Shown here: positions 1 through 6,301 of the stretch, one piece after another
Position numbering within the stretch: the first letter of the stretch is position 1
Layout of the letters: each line of letters starts with the position of its first letter
Assembly: GCA_905215775.1 (NCBI GenBank)
Contig: CAJMRM010000065.1
Coordinates: 1-12,322, forward strand
DNA: 12,322 nucleotides
Source of the DNA: an uncultured bacterium
GTDB taxonomy: Bacteria; Bacillota; Clostridia; Lachnospirales; Lachnospiraceae
Direction: 5' to 3'
Notes under the pieces: model-generated
What the model was told of the DNA's origin: nothing
Seen by the model: only the letters and a program-made list of their open reading frames with translations
Database searches by the model: none
Translations under genes and position numbers: made by a program

Positions 1-191
1 GCTACGGGTGTGGTGGGGACGCCGGCCAGGCCATTGTCCGGCCATACGGGTTCGCCGCCCGGAGGCGCCACAGGCGTGGTGGGAACGCCGGAAATATCCG
101 GCCATGACACGGCGGCAGTATCGGTATTTTTTTCTTTGGCGGCAGTGCCGGCGTTTTCTCCGGCGGTTCGGATCTCATTGTTTTCTGGCAT
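1..191 (-). CDS. N-terminal part of a Pro/Gly-rich repetitive protein, cut by the window edge
   Basis: Function not recognised. Read on the minus strand, an ATG at 191-189 opens a frame with no stop to the window edge (63 complete codons). AGAGG (complement of 199-203) lies 7 bases upstream and is a plausible ribosome binding site. The first ~28 residues are polar and rich in Ala, Glu, Asn and Thr, with no hydrophobic signal peptide. After that the protein repeats a block: WPD, three or four residues, then GVPTTPVA, with the linker APPGGEPV between the two copies. This looks like a disordered proline-rich linker leading into a domain outside the window. The opposite-strand readings of the same DNA are Arg/Pro-rich and lack repeats of this quality, so the minus strand is preferred. 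Moderate confidence that it is a gene; no confidence about its role. Confidence 0.6.
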   Translation of the reverse strand, partial: MPENNEIRTAGENAGTAAKEKNTDTAAVSWPDISGVPTTPVAPPGGEPVWPDNGLAGVPTTPV

Positions 192-248
192 GAAAAAACC
201 TCTGTATTTTTTAATTTAAGATATGTGAAAAAAATTTAAAAGTTCCTG

Positions 249-277
249 TTGACAAAACCGTAGACATATGTTATTAT
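249..277 (+). promoter_or_regulatory. Sigma-A type promoter of the tRNA-Thr gene
   Basis: A perfect -35 box TTGACA (249-254) is followed after exactly 17 bases by TATTAT (272-277), which matches the TATAAT consensus at five of six positions. Transcription would start near 284, about 18 bases before the tRNA. The spacing and position suit a strong constitutive stable-RNA promoter. Confidence 0.85.
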
Positions 278-301
278 AACTGAGGCTTGAGAAAACAACC
301 C

Positions 302-374
302 GCTGCTATAGCACAGTCGGTAGTGCGCATCCTTGGTAAGGATGAGGTCACCAGTTCGATTCTGGTTAGCAGCT
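302..374 (+). tRNA. tRNA-Thr (anticodon GGU)
   Basis: A complete cloverleaf can be folded by eye. The acceptor stem is GCTGCTA (302-308) with TAGCAGC (367-373) and discriminator T374. The D stem pairs GCAC with GTGC. The anticodon stem is CATCC/GGATG with loop TTGGTAA, which places GGT at the anticodon, reading threonine codons ACC and ACU. The T stem is ACCAG/CTGGT around loop TTCGATT. The length is 73 bases. The CCA end is not encoded, because the next bases are CTC, so it must be added after transcription. A promoter and terminator flank it, making a single-gene unit. Confidence 0.96.
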
Positions 375-390
375 CTCTTTAAAAGCCGTA

Positions 391-422
391 AAAGCTTTCC
401 GATTTTTCGGAAAGCTTTTTTT
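391..422 (+). terminator. Rho-independent terminator after tRNA-Thr
   Basis: A perfect 11-bp stem, AAAGCTTTCCG (391-401) with CGGAAAGCTTT (408-418), closes a 6-base loop. The T run at 416-422 overlaps the 3' arm. It lies 17 bases after the tRNA and 54 bases before the next start codon, so it would end the tRNA transcript. Confidence 0.88.
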
Positions 423-476
423 GTCGGGAACCGGCACCGGCAGAGAAAAAAATAAAGAAGGAAAGAGGAAGGTACA

Positions 477-1829
477 ATGAAGAAATCCTATGAAATGGAC
501 ATGTGCAGCGGACCGGTCCTGGGAAAGATCCTGGTCTACGCCTTTCCCCTGATGCTGTCCGGCATCCTGCAGCTTCTGTTTAACGCGGCAGACGTGATCG
601 TGGTGGGCCGCTATGCGGGAAGCCAGTCCCTGGCGGCCGTGGGCTCCACCGGAGCTCTGATCAATCTGCTGATCAACGTGTTCATCGGCCTGTCTGTGGG
701 AGTCAACGTTCTGGTGGCCCAGTATTATGGGGCAAAGAGAGAACAGGATGTCAACGAAACGGTCCATACGGCCGTGGCCATCAGCCTGGTGTCCGGCGTA
801 TTCCTGGTGTTCCTGGGGCTTCTTGTGACCAGACCTCTCCTGGAATTAATGGGGACTCCCGACGACGTCATCGATAAGTCTGCCATCTATATGAAGATCT
901 ACTTTGCCGGAATGCCGGCAACCATGCTCTATAACTTCGGAAGCGCCGTTCTGAGGGCGGTGGGAGATACCAGACGTCCCTTATATTTCCTTACGGCGGC
1001 CGGTATCGTGAACGTGGCCTTAAACCTGTTTTTTGTGATTTCCCTGAATATGGACGTGGCCGGAGTTGCCCTGGCGACGGTGATCTCCCAGGTGATCTCT
1101 GCGGGACTGGTGCTCTGGTGCCTGGTAAAAAGCGAGGGCGCCTTAAGGCTCCGGCTCCGGGATCTGCGGATCAGCAGGGTAAAGCTTAAGAGGATCGCCA
1201 AGATCGGCCTTCCGGCCGGGATGCAGGGAGCGGTTTTCTCCATCTCCAATGTGCTGATCCAGTCGTCGGTCAATTCCTTCGGCTCCATTGCCATGGCGGG
1301 AAATACGGCCTCCCAGAATATCGAGGGCTTTATTTATAACGCCATGAATGCCATTTACCAGACGAACCTGAGCTTTACCAGCCAGAACTACGGCGGCCGG
1401 AAATATAAGAGGATCGGCCGCATCACCCTTACCTGCGTCGGCGTGGTGACGGCAGTGGGCCTGGGCATGGGCCTGGCAGCCTTTGCCGCCGGAGAGAGCC
1501 TGCTTCATATTTACTCTTCGGATCCGGAGGTGATCCAGTTCGGCTTAAAGCGTATGGCGGTGTTTGGGACCACATATTTCCTCTGCGGCATCATGGACAC
1601 CATGGTGGGCAGCATCCGCGGCCTGGGAAGCTCTGTGATCCCCATGTGCGTATCCCTTGTCGGCGTCTGCGGCCTGCGGATCATCTGGATCTTTACGGTA
1701 TTCCAGTGGAACCGGACCCTGACGACGCTGTACCTTTCTTATCCGGTGACCTGGGTGGTGACCGGAGCGGTCCATATCATCTGCTTCCTGATGCTGAAAA
1801 AGAAGCTGCCGAAAGAGGATGCGGAGTAG
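477..1829 (+). CDS. MATE-family multidrug/toxin efflux transporter
   Basis: A 450-residue polytopic membrane protein of the multidrug and toxic compound extrusion family, which exports cationic or hydrophobic compounds in exchange for Na+ or H+. The length and twelve hydrophobic segments fit the family. The N-terminal repeat is typical of clostridial MATE proteins: a first helix with PLMLSGILQLLFNAADVIVVGR (residues about 24-45), then VAQYYGAK, then the conserved AVLRAVGDTRRPL between helices 5 and 6. The equivalent segment of the second half is FTSQNYGGRKYKR. The start is supported by AGAGGAAGG (464-472) just ahead of ATG. No clear promoter is visible in the 54 bases after the tRNA terminator, so it may use a weak promoter there or read-through. 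The substrate cannot be read from sequence. The MarR-ABC drug-efflux operon directly downstream suggests a detoxification locus. Confidence 0.92.
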   Translation: MKKSYEMDMCSGPVLGKILVYAFPLMLSGILQLLFNAADVIVVGRYAGSQSLAAVGSTGALINLLINVFIGLSVGVNVLVAQYYGAKREQDVNETVHTAVAISLVSGVFLVFLGLLVTRPLLELMGTPDDVIDKSAIYMKIYFAGMPATMLYNFGSAVLRAVGDTRRPLYFLTAAGIVNVALNLFFVISLNMDVAGVALATVISQVISAGLVLWCLVKSEGALRLRLRDLRISRVKLKRIAKIGLPAGMQGAVFSISNVLIQSSVNSFGSIAMAGNTASQNIEGFIYNAMNAIYQTNLSFTSQNYGGRKYKRIGRITLTCVGVVTAVGLGMGLAAFAAGESLLHIYSSDPEVIQFGLKRMAVFGTTYFLCGIMDTMVGSIRGLGSSVIPMCVSLVGVCGLRIIWIFTVFQWNRTLTTLYLSYPVTWVVTGAVHIICFLMLKKKLPKEDAE

Positions 1830-1855
1830 AAAAATACACAGTTTTTTCACAATTT

Positions 1856-1880
1856 CCCCCTTGCCGCCAGCGGCAGGGGG
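1856..1880 (+). repeat. GC-rich inverted repeat between MATE and marR
   Basis: CCCCC (1856-1860) pairs with GGGGG (1876-1880), and TGCCG (1862-1866) pairs with CGGCA (1871-1875), with a bulged T1861 and a CCAG loop. No convincing T run follows, only ATTATAATCTT, so as an intrinsic terminator for the MATE gene it would be weak. The same bases form the -35 region and most of the spacer of the predicted marR promoter. Confidence 0.55.
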
Positions 1881-1889
1881 GATTATAAT
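1861..1889 (+). promoter_or_regulatory. Predicted promoter of the marR-ABC-ABC operon
   Basis: A perfect -10 box TATAAT (1884-1889) lies 17 bases after TTGCCG (1861-1866), which matches the TTGACA consensus at four positions. The predicted start point is near 1896, at the left edge of the AGTTAATT repeat array and about 90 bases before the marR start codon. The -10 box is strong. The -35 assignment is less certain. Confidence 0.6.
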
Positions 1890-1898
1890 CTTCCTAAT

Positions 1899-1937
1899 AG
1901 TTAATTAGTTAATTAGTTAATTAGTTAATTATTAACT
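1899..1937 (+). promoter_or_regulatory. Tandem-repeat operator, likely MarR binding site
   Basis: AGTTAATT is repeated four times without interruption (1899-1906, 1907-1914, 1915-1922, 1923-1930), and ATTAACT (1931-1937) follows. The last copy and that tail form a perfect palindrome, AGTTAAT-T-ATTAACT (1923-1937). AT-rich palindromes of this size are typical operators for dimeric MarR proteins. The array begins at the predicted transcription start and lies upstream of marR, as expected for autorepression. The sequence shows the repeat and palindrome; binding by the adjacent MarR is inferred. Confidence 0.65.
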
Positions 1938-1984
1938 GATAAATCAACAGGCGGAGCTTTCTGCCGGAACAGAAGGAGGGAACC

Positions 1985-2434
1985 ATGGATCACAAGATCG
2001 TAGAGGCGTTTATGCGGGTGGGAAAGTGCCACCGGATGCTTCTGGAGCATTATCTGAATAAGGACGGCCTGTACCGGGTCCAGCACCAGCTGCTGATGTG
2101 CGTCTATAAATATCCGGACGCCTCCCAGAAGGAGCTGGCCAGGATCCAGGACGTATCCACAGCGGCTGTGGCCGTGACCTTAAAGAAGCTGGAAAGGGGC
2201 GGATATGTGGAACGGATCGTGGACCGGGACGACAACCGGTATAATAAGATACGGATCACAGAAAAGGGCCAGAAGGAAGTAGAGCAGAGCATCGAGCTGT
2301 TTAAGCGGGTGGAGAAAGGGATGTTCGCAGGCTTTTCCGACGGGGAGAAGGAATGCTTTTACGCCTGTCTCCAGAAGCTTTCCGGAAATCTTGGGCAGAT
2401 GCTCCAGCAGGCAAAGAAGGAGGAGCAGAATTGA
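1985..2434 (+). CDS. MarR-family transcriptional repressor
   Basis: A 149-residue cytoplasmic winged-helix DNA-binding protein of the MarR family, the usual length. Helix-turn-helix residues lie about 47-72 (SQKELARIQDVSTAAVAVTL), followed by LERGGYVER. The wing is D80-R-D-D-N-R to I-R-I-T (about 80-92), the standard MarR pattern. The flanking N- and C-terminal helices would form the dimer interface. The start has AAGGAGG (1973-1979) 5 bases upstream. The gene is followed with one base between by two ABC exporter genes. In such operons the MarR protein typically represses the exporter until a ligand releases it. The palindromic repeat array upstream is the probable target. The ligand is unknown. 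Confidence 0.93.
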   Translation: MDHKIVEAFMRVGKCHRMLLEHYLNKDGLYRVQHQLLMCVYKYPDASQKELARIQDVSTAAVAVTLKKLERGGYVERIVDRDDNRYNKIRITEKGQKEVEQSIELFKRVEKGMFAGFSDGEKECFYACLQKLSGNLGQMLQQAKKEEQN

Positions 2435-2435
2435 A

Positions 2436-4208
2436 ATGAAGCGTTATAAGAAGTATATCACTCCGTACCTGGGGGCCTTTCTCATGGGTCCTCTGATGAT
2501 GCTCACCGAGGTGGCAGGAGAGGTGGCTCTGCCAAAGCTCATGTCCATGATCATCAACAACGGCGTGGCCGGAGGAGATACGGGGTATATCATAAAAATG
2601 GGCCTTCTCATGGCGGTGGTCGTGGCGTTCATGGCCACGGGAGGGATCCTGGGCTCATATTTTGCGGCAAAGGCATCCATCAGCTTTACGACGGATCTGC
2701 GCAGGGATGTATTTAAAAAGGTCCAGCAGTTTTCGTTTGCCAACATCGACGGGTTCAGCACGGGCTCTCTGGTGACCCGTCTGACCAATGATATCCAGCA
2801 GGTGCAGAACGTACTGACCATGGGGCTGAAAATGGCCCTGCGGGCTCCTGGGATGTTTGTGGGGGCACTGATCATGGCCTTTCTGATGAATGGAAAACTG
2901 GCGGCCGTTCTGCTGGTGGTGATCCCGCTGCTTTCCCTGGCCATCGCCCTGATCCTTAAAACGGCCTTTCCCCGGTTTGAGACGATGCAGAAAAAGCTGG
3001 ATCGTCTGAATTCCGGGATCCAGGAGGCTCTGACCAATGTGCGCGTGGTCAAGTCCTTTGTGCGGGAGGATTTTGAGATCGAACGGTTCTCCGGCCTCAA
3101 CGGGGACCTGAGGGACAGCAGCATGAGGGCCATGAGGATCGTCATCGCCACCATGCCGGTGATGATGTTTGCCATGAACGTGACCACCCTGGCTGTGGTA
3201 TGGTACGGCGGGAATCTGATCATCGGCGGCTCCATGCCCGTGGGCGATCTGACGGCCTTTACCACCTACATCGTCCAGATCCTCATGTCCCTGATGATGC
3301 TTTCTATGGTATTTTTACAGAGCTCCAGGGCCAGGGCGTCCCTGAAGAGGATCACCGAGGTCCTGGATACGGCGGTGGATCTCAATGATGACCAGGCGGC
3401 CAGAAAGGACCTGAAGGTGGAAAAGGGCAGCGTGGAGTTCCGGGACGTATCCTTCGGCTACGGAAAGGGCGGAAGTGAGAAGGTGCTGGAGCACATAAGC
3501 TTTAAGGCGGAGCCCGGCCAGACCATCGGCATCATCGGGGCCACCGGCAGCGGGAAGACCTCCCTGGTGCAGCTGATCCCCAGGCTTTACGATGTGACGG
3601 AGGGCGCCGTTCTGGTGGACGGAGTGGACGTGCGGGATTATTCCCTGAAAAATCTGAGGAACGGTGTGGGCATGGTCCTGCAGAAAAACGTCCTTTTCTC
3701 CGGGACCATTGAAGAAAATCTCCGGTGGGGAGATGAGGATGTCAGCCGGGAGGAGATCGTAAGGGCGGCGGAGAGCGCCCAGGCCGGCGGCTTTGTGGAT
3801 GCCTTTAAAAACGGCTACAACACAGAGATCGGCCAGGGAGGAGCCGGCGTATCCGGCGGCCAGAAGCAGAGGCTCTGCATTGCCAGGGCTCTTCTTAAAA
3901 AACCGAAGATCCTGATCCTGGACGATTCCACCAGTGCCGTGGACACGGCCACAGAGGCGGCGATCCGGGAAAGCTTTGAAAAGGAATGGAAGGATACCAC
4001 AAGGATCATCATTGCCCAGAGGATTTCTTCAGTCCAGGACGCAGACCAGATCCTGGTTCTGGACGATGGGGCCGTCATTGGACGCGGCACCCATGAGGAG
4101 CTGCTGAACACATGCCGGGCTTATGAAGAGATCTATACCACCCAGGCGGGAACCTCCAGGATCGGAGAAGGACCAGAAGCGTCTGGGGCAGAGGAGGTGC
4201 AGGAATGA
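2436..4208 (+). CDS. Heterodimeric ABC multidrug exporter, subunit with degenerate ATP-site motifs
   Basis: A 590-residue half-transporter: an N-terminal six-helix exporter domain (about 1-310) and a C-terminal ATPase domain. The Walker A motif is GATGSGKT (368-375), the signature VSGGQ (472-476) and the Walker B ILILDD (492-497), followed by STSAVD. The residue after the Walker B aspartate is Asp497 instead of the catalytic Glu, and the switch-loop histidine is replaced by Gln528 (IIAQR). Both changes mark the non-hydrolysing site of heterodimeric exporters such as TM287/288 and BmrC/BmrD. The chosen start is ATG 2436, one base after the marR stop, with AAGGAGG (2417-2423) upstream; an in-frame ATG at 2391 lies inside marR and has no comparable site. 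The stop overlaps the next start (ATGA), indicating translational coupling and a 1:1 partnership. Confidence 0.93.
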   Translation: MKRYKKYITPYLGAFLMGPLMMLTEVAGEVALPKLMSMIINNGVAGGDTGYIIKMGLLMAVVVAFMATGGILGSYFAAKASISFTTDLRRDVFKKVQQFSFANIDGFSTGSLVTRLTNDIQQVQNVLTMGLKMALRAPGMFVGALIMAFLMNGKLAAVLLVVIPLLSLAIALILKTAFPRFETMQKKLDRLNSGIQEALTNVRVVKSFVREDFEIERFSGLNGDLRDSSMRAMRIVIATMPVMMFAMNVTTLAVVWYGGNLIIGGSMPVGDLTAFTTYIVQILMSLMMLSMVFLQSSRARASLKRITEVLDTAVDLNDDQAARKDLKVEKGSVEFRDVSFGYGKGGSEKVLEHISFKAEPGQTIGIIGATGSGKTSLVQLIPRLYDVTEGAVLVDGVDVRDYSLKNLRNGVGMVLQKNVLFSGTIEENLRWGDEDVSREEIVRAAESAQAGGFVDAFKNGYNTEIGQGGAGVSGGQKQRLCIARALLKKPKILILDDSTSAVDTATEAAIRESFEKEWKDTTRIIIAQRISSVQDADQILVLDDGAVIGRGTHEELLNTCRAYEEIYTTQAGTSRIGEGPEASGAEEVQE

Positions 4209-6097
4209 GCAGTGTACTGAGAGCAGAACGGGAAAAGAGCTTAAGGAGGCGCTACGGCGGCAGGACAGCCCAGGCGCCGAAAAACGGACCGGGCCATGGT
4301 CCGGGAGGACCCAGAGGGGGAGGCCATGCCCGGGGAGGCGGACAGCCCAGAGAGATCAAGGCAGTTTTAAAGCGGCTCATGGCATATCTGGAGCAGGACC
4401 GTATGAACATGGGACTGGCGTTTTTCTGCGTCATCGTCAACACGGCGGCGTCCCTGGCCGGCTCTTATATGCTGCGGCCCATCATCAACCGGTTCATTGC
4501 CCCCACAGACGGCAGCGCGGGAAGCGTGTCCGGCCTGGCCGGCGGTCTCGCGGTCATGGCGGCCGTGTACCTGATCAGCGTGGCGGCCAATTATCTCCAG
4601 TCCCGGATCATGCTGGCCGTGGCCCAGGATGCCCTTTTAAGGATCCGGAACGACCTGTTTTCCAGAATGCAGAAGCTGCCGGTGCGGTTTTATGATACCA
4701 GCAGCAGCGGAGACCTCATGAGCCGGTTTACCAATGACGTGGATACCATCGGGAATATGCTGAGCAGTACCCTGGTGCAGCTTTTTTCCGGGGCCTTGAG
4801 CATTGTGGGGACCCTGGGACTTATGCTGTATACAAACGTGTATCTGACGGTGATCACCCTGGTGCTGATCCCGCTGATGCTGAAGGCGGGAGGGGCTGTG
4901 GCATCCCGGGGCCAGAAGTACTTCAACGCCCAGCAGTCGGCCCTGGGAGCCTTAAACGGCTATATTGAAGAAATTATTTCCGGTCAGAAGGTGGTCAAGG
5001 TATTCTGCCATGAGGACGTGGCGGAGGAGGAATTCGAGATCCTGAACAGCAGCCTGAAGGATAAGCAGATCCGCGCCCAGTTCCTGGGAGGGATGATGGG
5101 ACCGGTAATGAATAATCTGAGCCAGATCAACTACGCCCTGACGGCCTGCATCGGCGGCCTTCTGTGTGTCCTTAAGAATTTTGATGTGGGCGGACTCACG
5201 GTGTTCCTGAACTTCTCCAGACAGTTTTCCAGGCCGGTCAATGAGATCTCCATGCAGGTATCCAACGTGTTCTCAGCCCTGGCCGGGGCAGAGCGTGTCT
5301 TTGCGGTCATGGACGAGGAGCCGGAGCCGGCGGACGATCCGGATGCCGTTTCCATGGAGGGGATGAGGGGGTACGTTTCCCTGGAGCATGTGTATTTCGG
5401 ATACGATCCCGGGAAGCTGATCTTAAAGGATATCAGCCTTTACGCCAGACCGGGGCAGAAGATCGCCTTTGTGGGCTCCACCGGCGCCGGAAAGACCACG
5501 ATCACCAACCTGCTGAACCGGTTTTATGATATCCAGTCCGGCTCCATCACCATCGACGGCGTGGATGTGCGCCATATAAAGCGGGAGGAGCTGCGAAGGA
5601 ACATCGCCATGGTGCTCCAGGATACCCATCTGTTTACAGGCACAGTCATGGAAAACATCCGGTACGGGCGGCTGGACGCCACGGATGAGGAGGTGATCCA
5701 GGCGGCCAAAACGGCTTCGGCCCATTCCTTTATCATGCGTCTGACCAAGGGCTATGACACGGTCCTGGAAAGCGACGGAGCCAATCTGAGCCAGGGCCAG
5801 CGCCAGCTTTTAAACATTGCCCGGGCGGCTGTTTCCAGGGCTCCGATCCTGATCCTGGACGAGGCCACCAGCTCGGTGGATACCAGGACGGAAAAACACA
5901 TCGAACGGGGCATGGACCGACTCATGGCGGACCGGACCACCTTTGTCATCGCTCACCGGCTTTCCACCGTAAGGAATGCCAACGCCATCATGGTGCTGGA
6001 GAACGGGGAGATCATCGAGCGGGGGGATCATGACGATCTTCTGGCCCAGAAGGGCAGATATTACAGCCTGTATACGGGCCTTACAGAATTGGAATAA
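4205..6097 (+). CDS. Heterodimeric ABC multidrug exporter, subunit with canonical ATPase residues
   Basis: A 630-residue ABC half-exporter, partner of the preceding gene, with which it shares a 4-base ATGA overlap. Ribosome binding site AGGAGGT is at 4192-4198. An unusual N-terminal tail of about 50 residues, rich in Gly, Pro, Arg and His (about 18-48), precedes the six-helix membrane domain. The ATPase domain has Walker A GSTGAGKT (about 424-431), signature LSQGQ (528-532), Walker B ILILDE (548-553) with catalytic Glu553, and switch His584 (VIAHR). The signature has Gln where LSGGQ has Gly. In the dimer this altered signature faces the partner's altered Walker B, so the two form one degenerate site, while this subunit's Walker motifs and the partner's intact VSGGQ form the active site. 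Probable multidrug or lipid-like substrate export; the actual substrate is unknown. Confidence 0.93.
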   Translation: MSSVLRAEREKSLRRRYGGRTAQAPKNGPGHGPGGPRGGGHARGGGQPREIKAVLKRLMAYLEQDRMNMGLAFFCVIVNTAASLAGSYMLRPIINRFIAPTDGSAGSVSGLAGGLAVMAAVYLISVAANYLQSRIMLAVAQDALLRIRNDLFSRMQKLPVRFYDTSSSGDLMSRFTNDVDTIGNMLSSTLVQLFSGALSIVGTLGLMLYTNVYLTVITLVLIPLMLKAGGAVASRGQKYFNAQQSALGALNGYIEEIISGQKVVKVFCHEDVAEEEFEILNSSLKDKQIRAQFLGGMMGPVMNNLSQINYALTACIGGLLCVLKNFDVGGLTVFLNFSRQFSRPVNEISMQVSNVFSALAGAERVFAVMDEEPEPADDPDAVSMEGMRGYVSLEHVYFGYDPGKLILKDISLYARPGQKIAFVGSTGAGKTTITNLLNRFYDIQSGSITIDGVDVRHIKREELRRNIAMVLQDTHLFTGTVMENIRYGRLDATDEEVIQAAKTASAHSFIMRLTKGYDTVLESDGANLSQGQRQLLNIARAAVSRAPILILDEATSSVDTRTEKHIERGMDRLMADRTTFVIAHRLSTVRNANAIMVLENGEIIERGDHDDLLAQKGRYYSLYTGLTELE

Positions 6098-6103
6098 GCT
6101 TAG

Positions 6104-6151
6104 CATGGACTTAACACTTTTAAGCACAGACTTAAGATTGTTAAGTCCATG
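6104..6151 (+). terminator. Long inverted repeat, probable end of the marR-ABC operon
   Basis: CATGGACTTAAC (6104-6115) pairs perfectly with GTTAAGTCCATG (6140-6151). Inside it TTTTAAG (6118-6124) pairs with CTTAAGA (6131-6137) with one G-T pair, leaving a 6-base loop. The arms make a nearly continuous hairpin of about 20 pairs. The T run TTTTTTT (6167-6173) lies 15 bases beyond the stem instead of abutting it, so this is not a textbook intrinsic terminator. Placement 7 bases after the ABC gene stop supports a 3'-end or stabilising role. Confidence 0.55.
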
Positions 6152-6175
6152 GCCGTTGATTTTGCATTTTTTTAA

Positions 6176-6232
6176 GTACAAGGGCTAAATTCTTACGATT
6201 TCGTTAATATGTCGGGGGGTAGCTAATTGTAC
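6176..6232 (+). repeat. Spaced inverted repeat ending on the rnf -35 element
   Basis: GTACAA (6176-6181) is the reverse complement of TTGTAC (6227-6232), and the inner GCTA (6184-6187) is matched by TAGC (6220-6223). The right arm coincides with the predicted -35 box of the rnf promoter. It might be a regulator site or chance symmetry; the spacer is long. Confidence 0.3.
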
Positions 6233-6255
6233 ATCCTATTGAAATATGTTATACT
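6227..6255 (+). promoter_or_regulatory. Predicted promoter of the rnf operon
   Basis: TATACT (6250-6255) matches the -10 consensus at five positions and lies 17 bases after TTGTAC (6227-6232), a weak -35 with the TTG core. Start of transcription would be near 6262, leaving a leader of about 40 bases before rnfC. The weak -35 would fit a regulated or activator-assisted promoter. Confidence 0.6.
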
Positions 6256-6301
6256 AAAAGCTGATGGTATTACGAATATTTAGAGAAAGAAGGTTTGTTA
6301 A

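Noticed and set aside
8..219. Two overlapping plus-strand open frames at the left edge (61 and 69 codons)
   Set aside because: They are antisense to the minus-strand Pro-rich frame, lack ribosome binding sites and have Arg/Pro-rich shadow composition.
302..374. tRNA-Thr gene used as an integration site for the mobile element
   Set aside because: The recombinase fragment is of the serine type and lies 11 kb away beyond host genes; no duplicated tRNA 3' end is visible in the window.
1899..1937. CRISPR-like array
   Set aside because: The 8-base units are contiguous with no spacers and too short for CRISPR repeats; an operator array is a better explanation.
2391..2435. Upstream ATG extending the first ABC subunit by 15 residues
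   Set aside because: It lies inside marR, gives an Arg-rich non-conserved stretch and has no ribosome binding site; ATG 2436 follows AAGGAGG and begins the conserved N-terminus.
4123..4695. 190-codon plus-strand frame overlapping the two ABC genes
   Set aside because: It is in another frame over conserved ABC coding sequence and its Arg/Gly-rich product shows no family features; a GC-bias shadow.
6188..6230. Rex (NADH-sensing) operator upstream of rnfC
   Set aside because: The TTGTGA/TTGTTA-type palindrome expected for Rex is not present; only partial words such as GTTAATA are seen.
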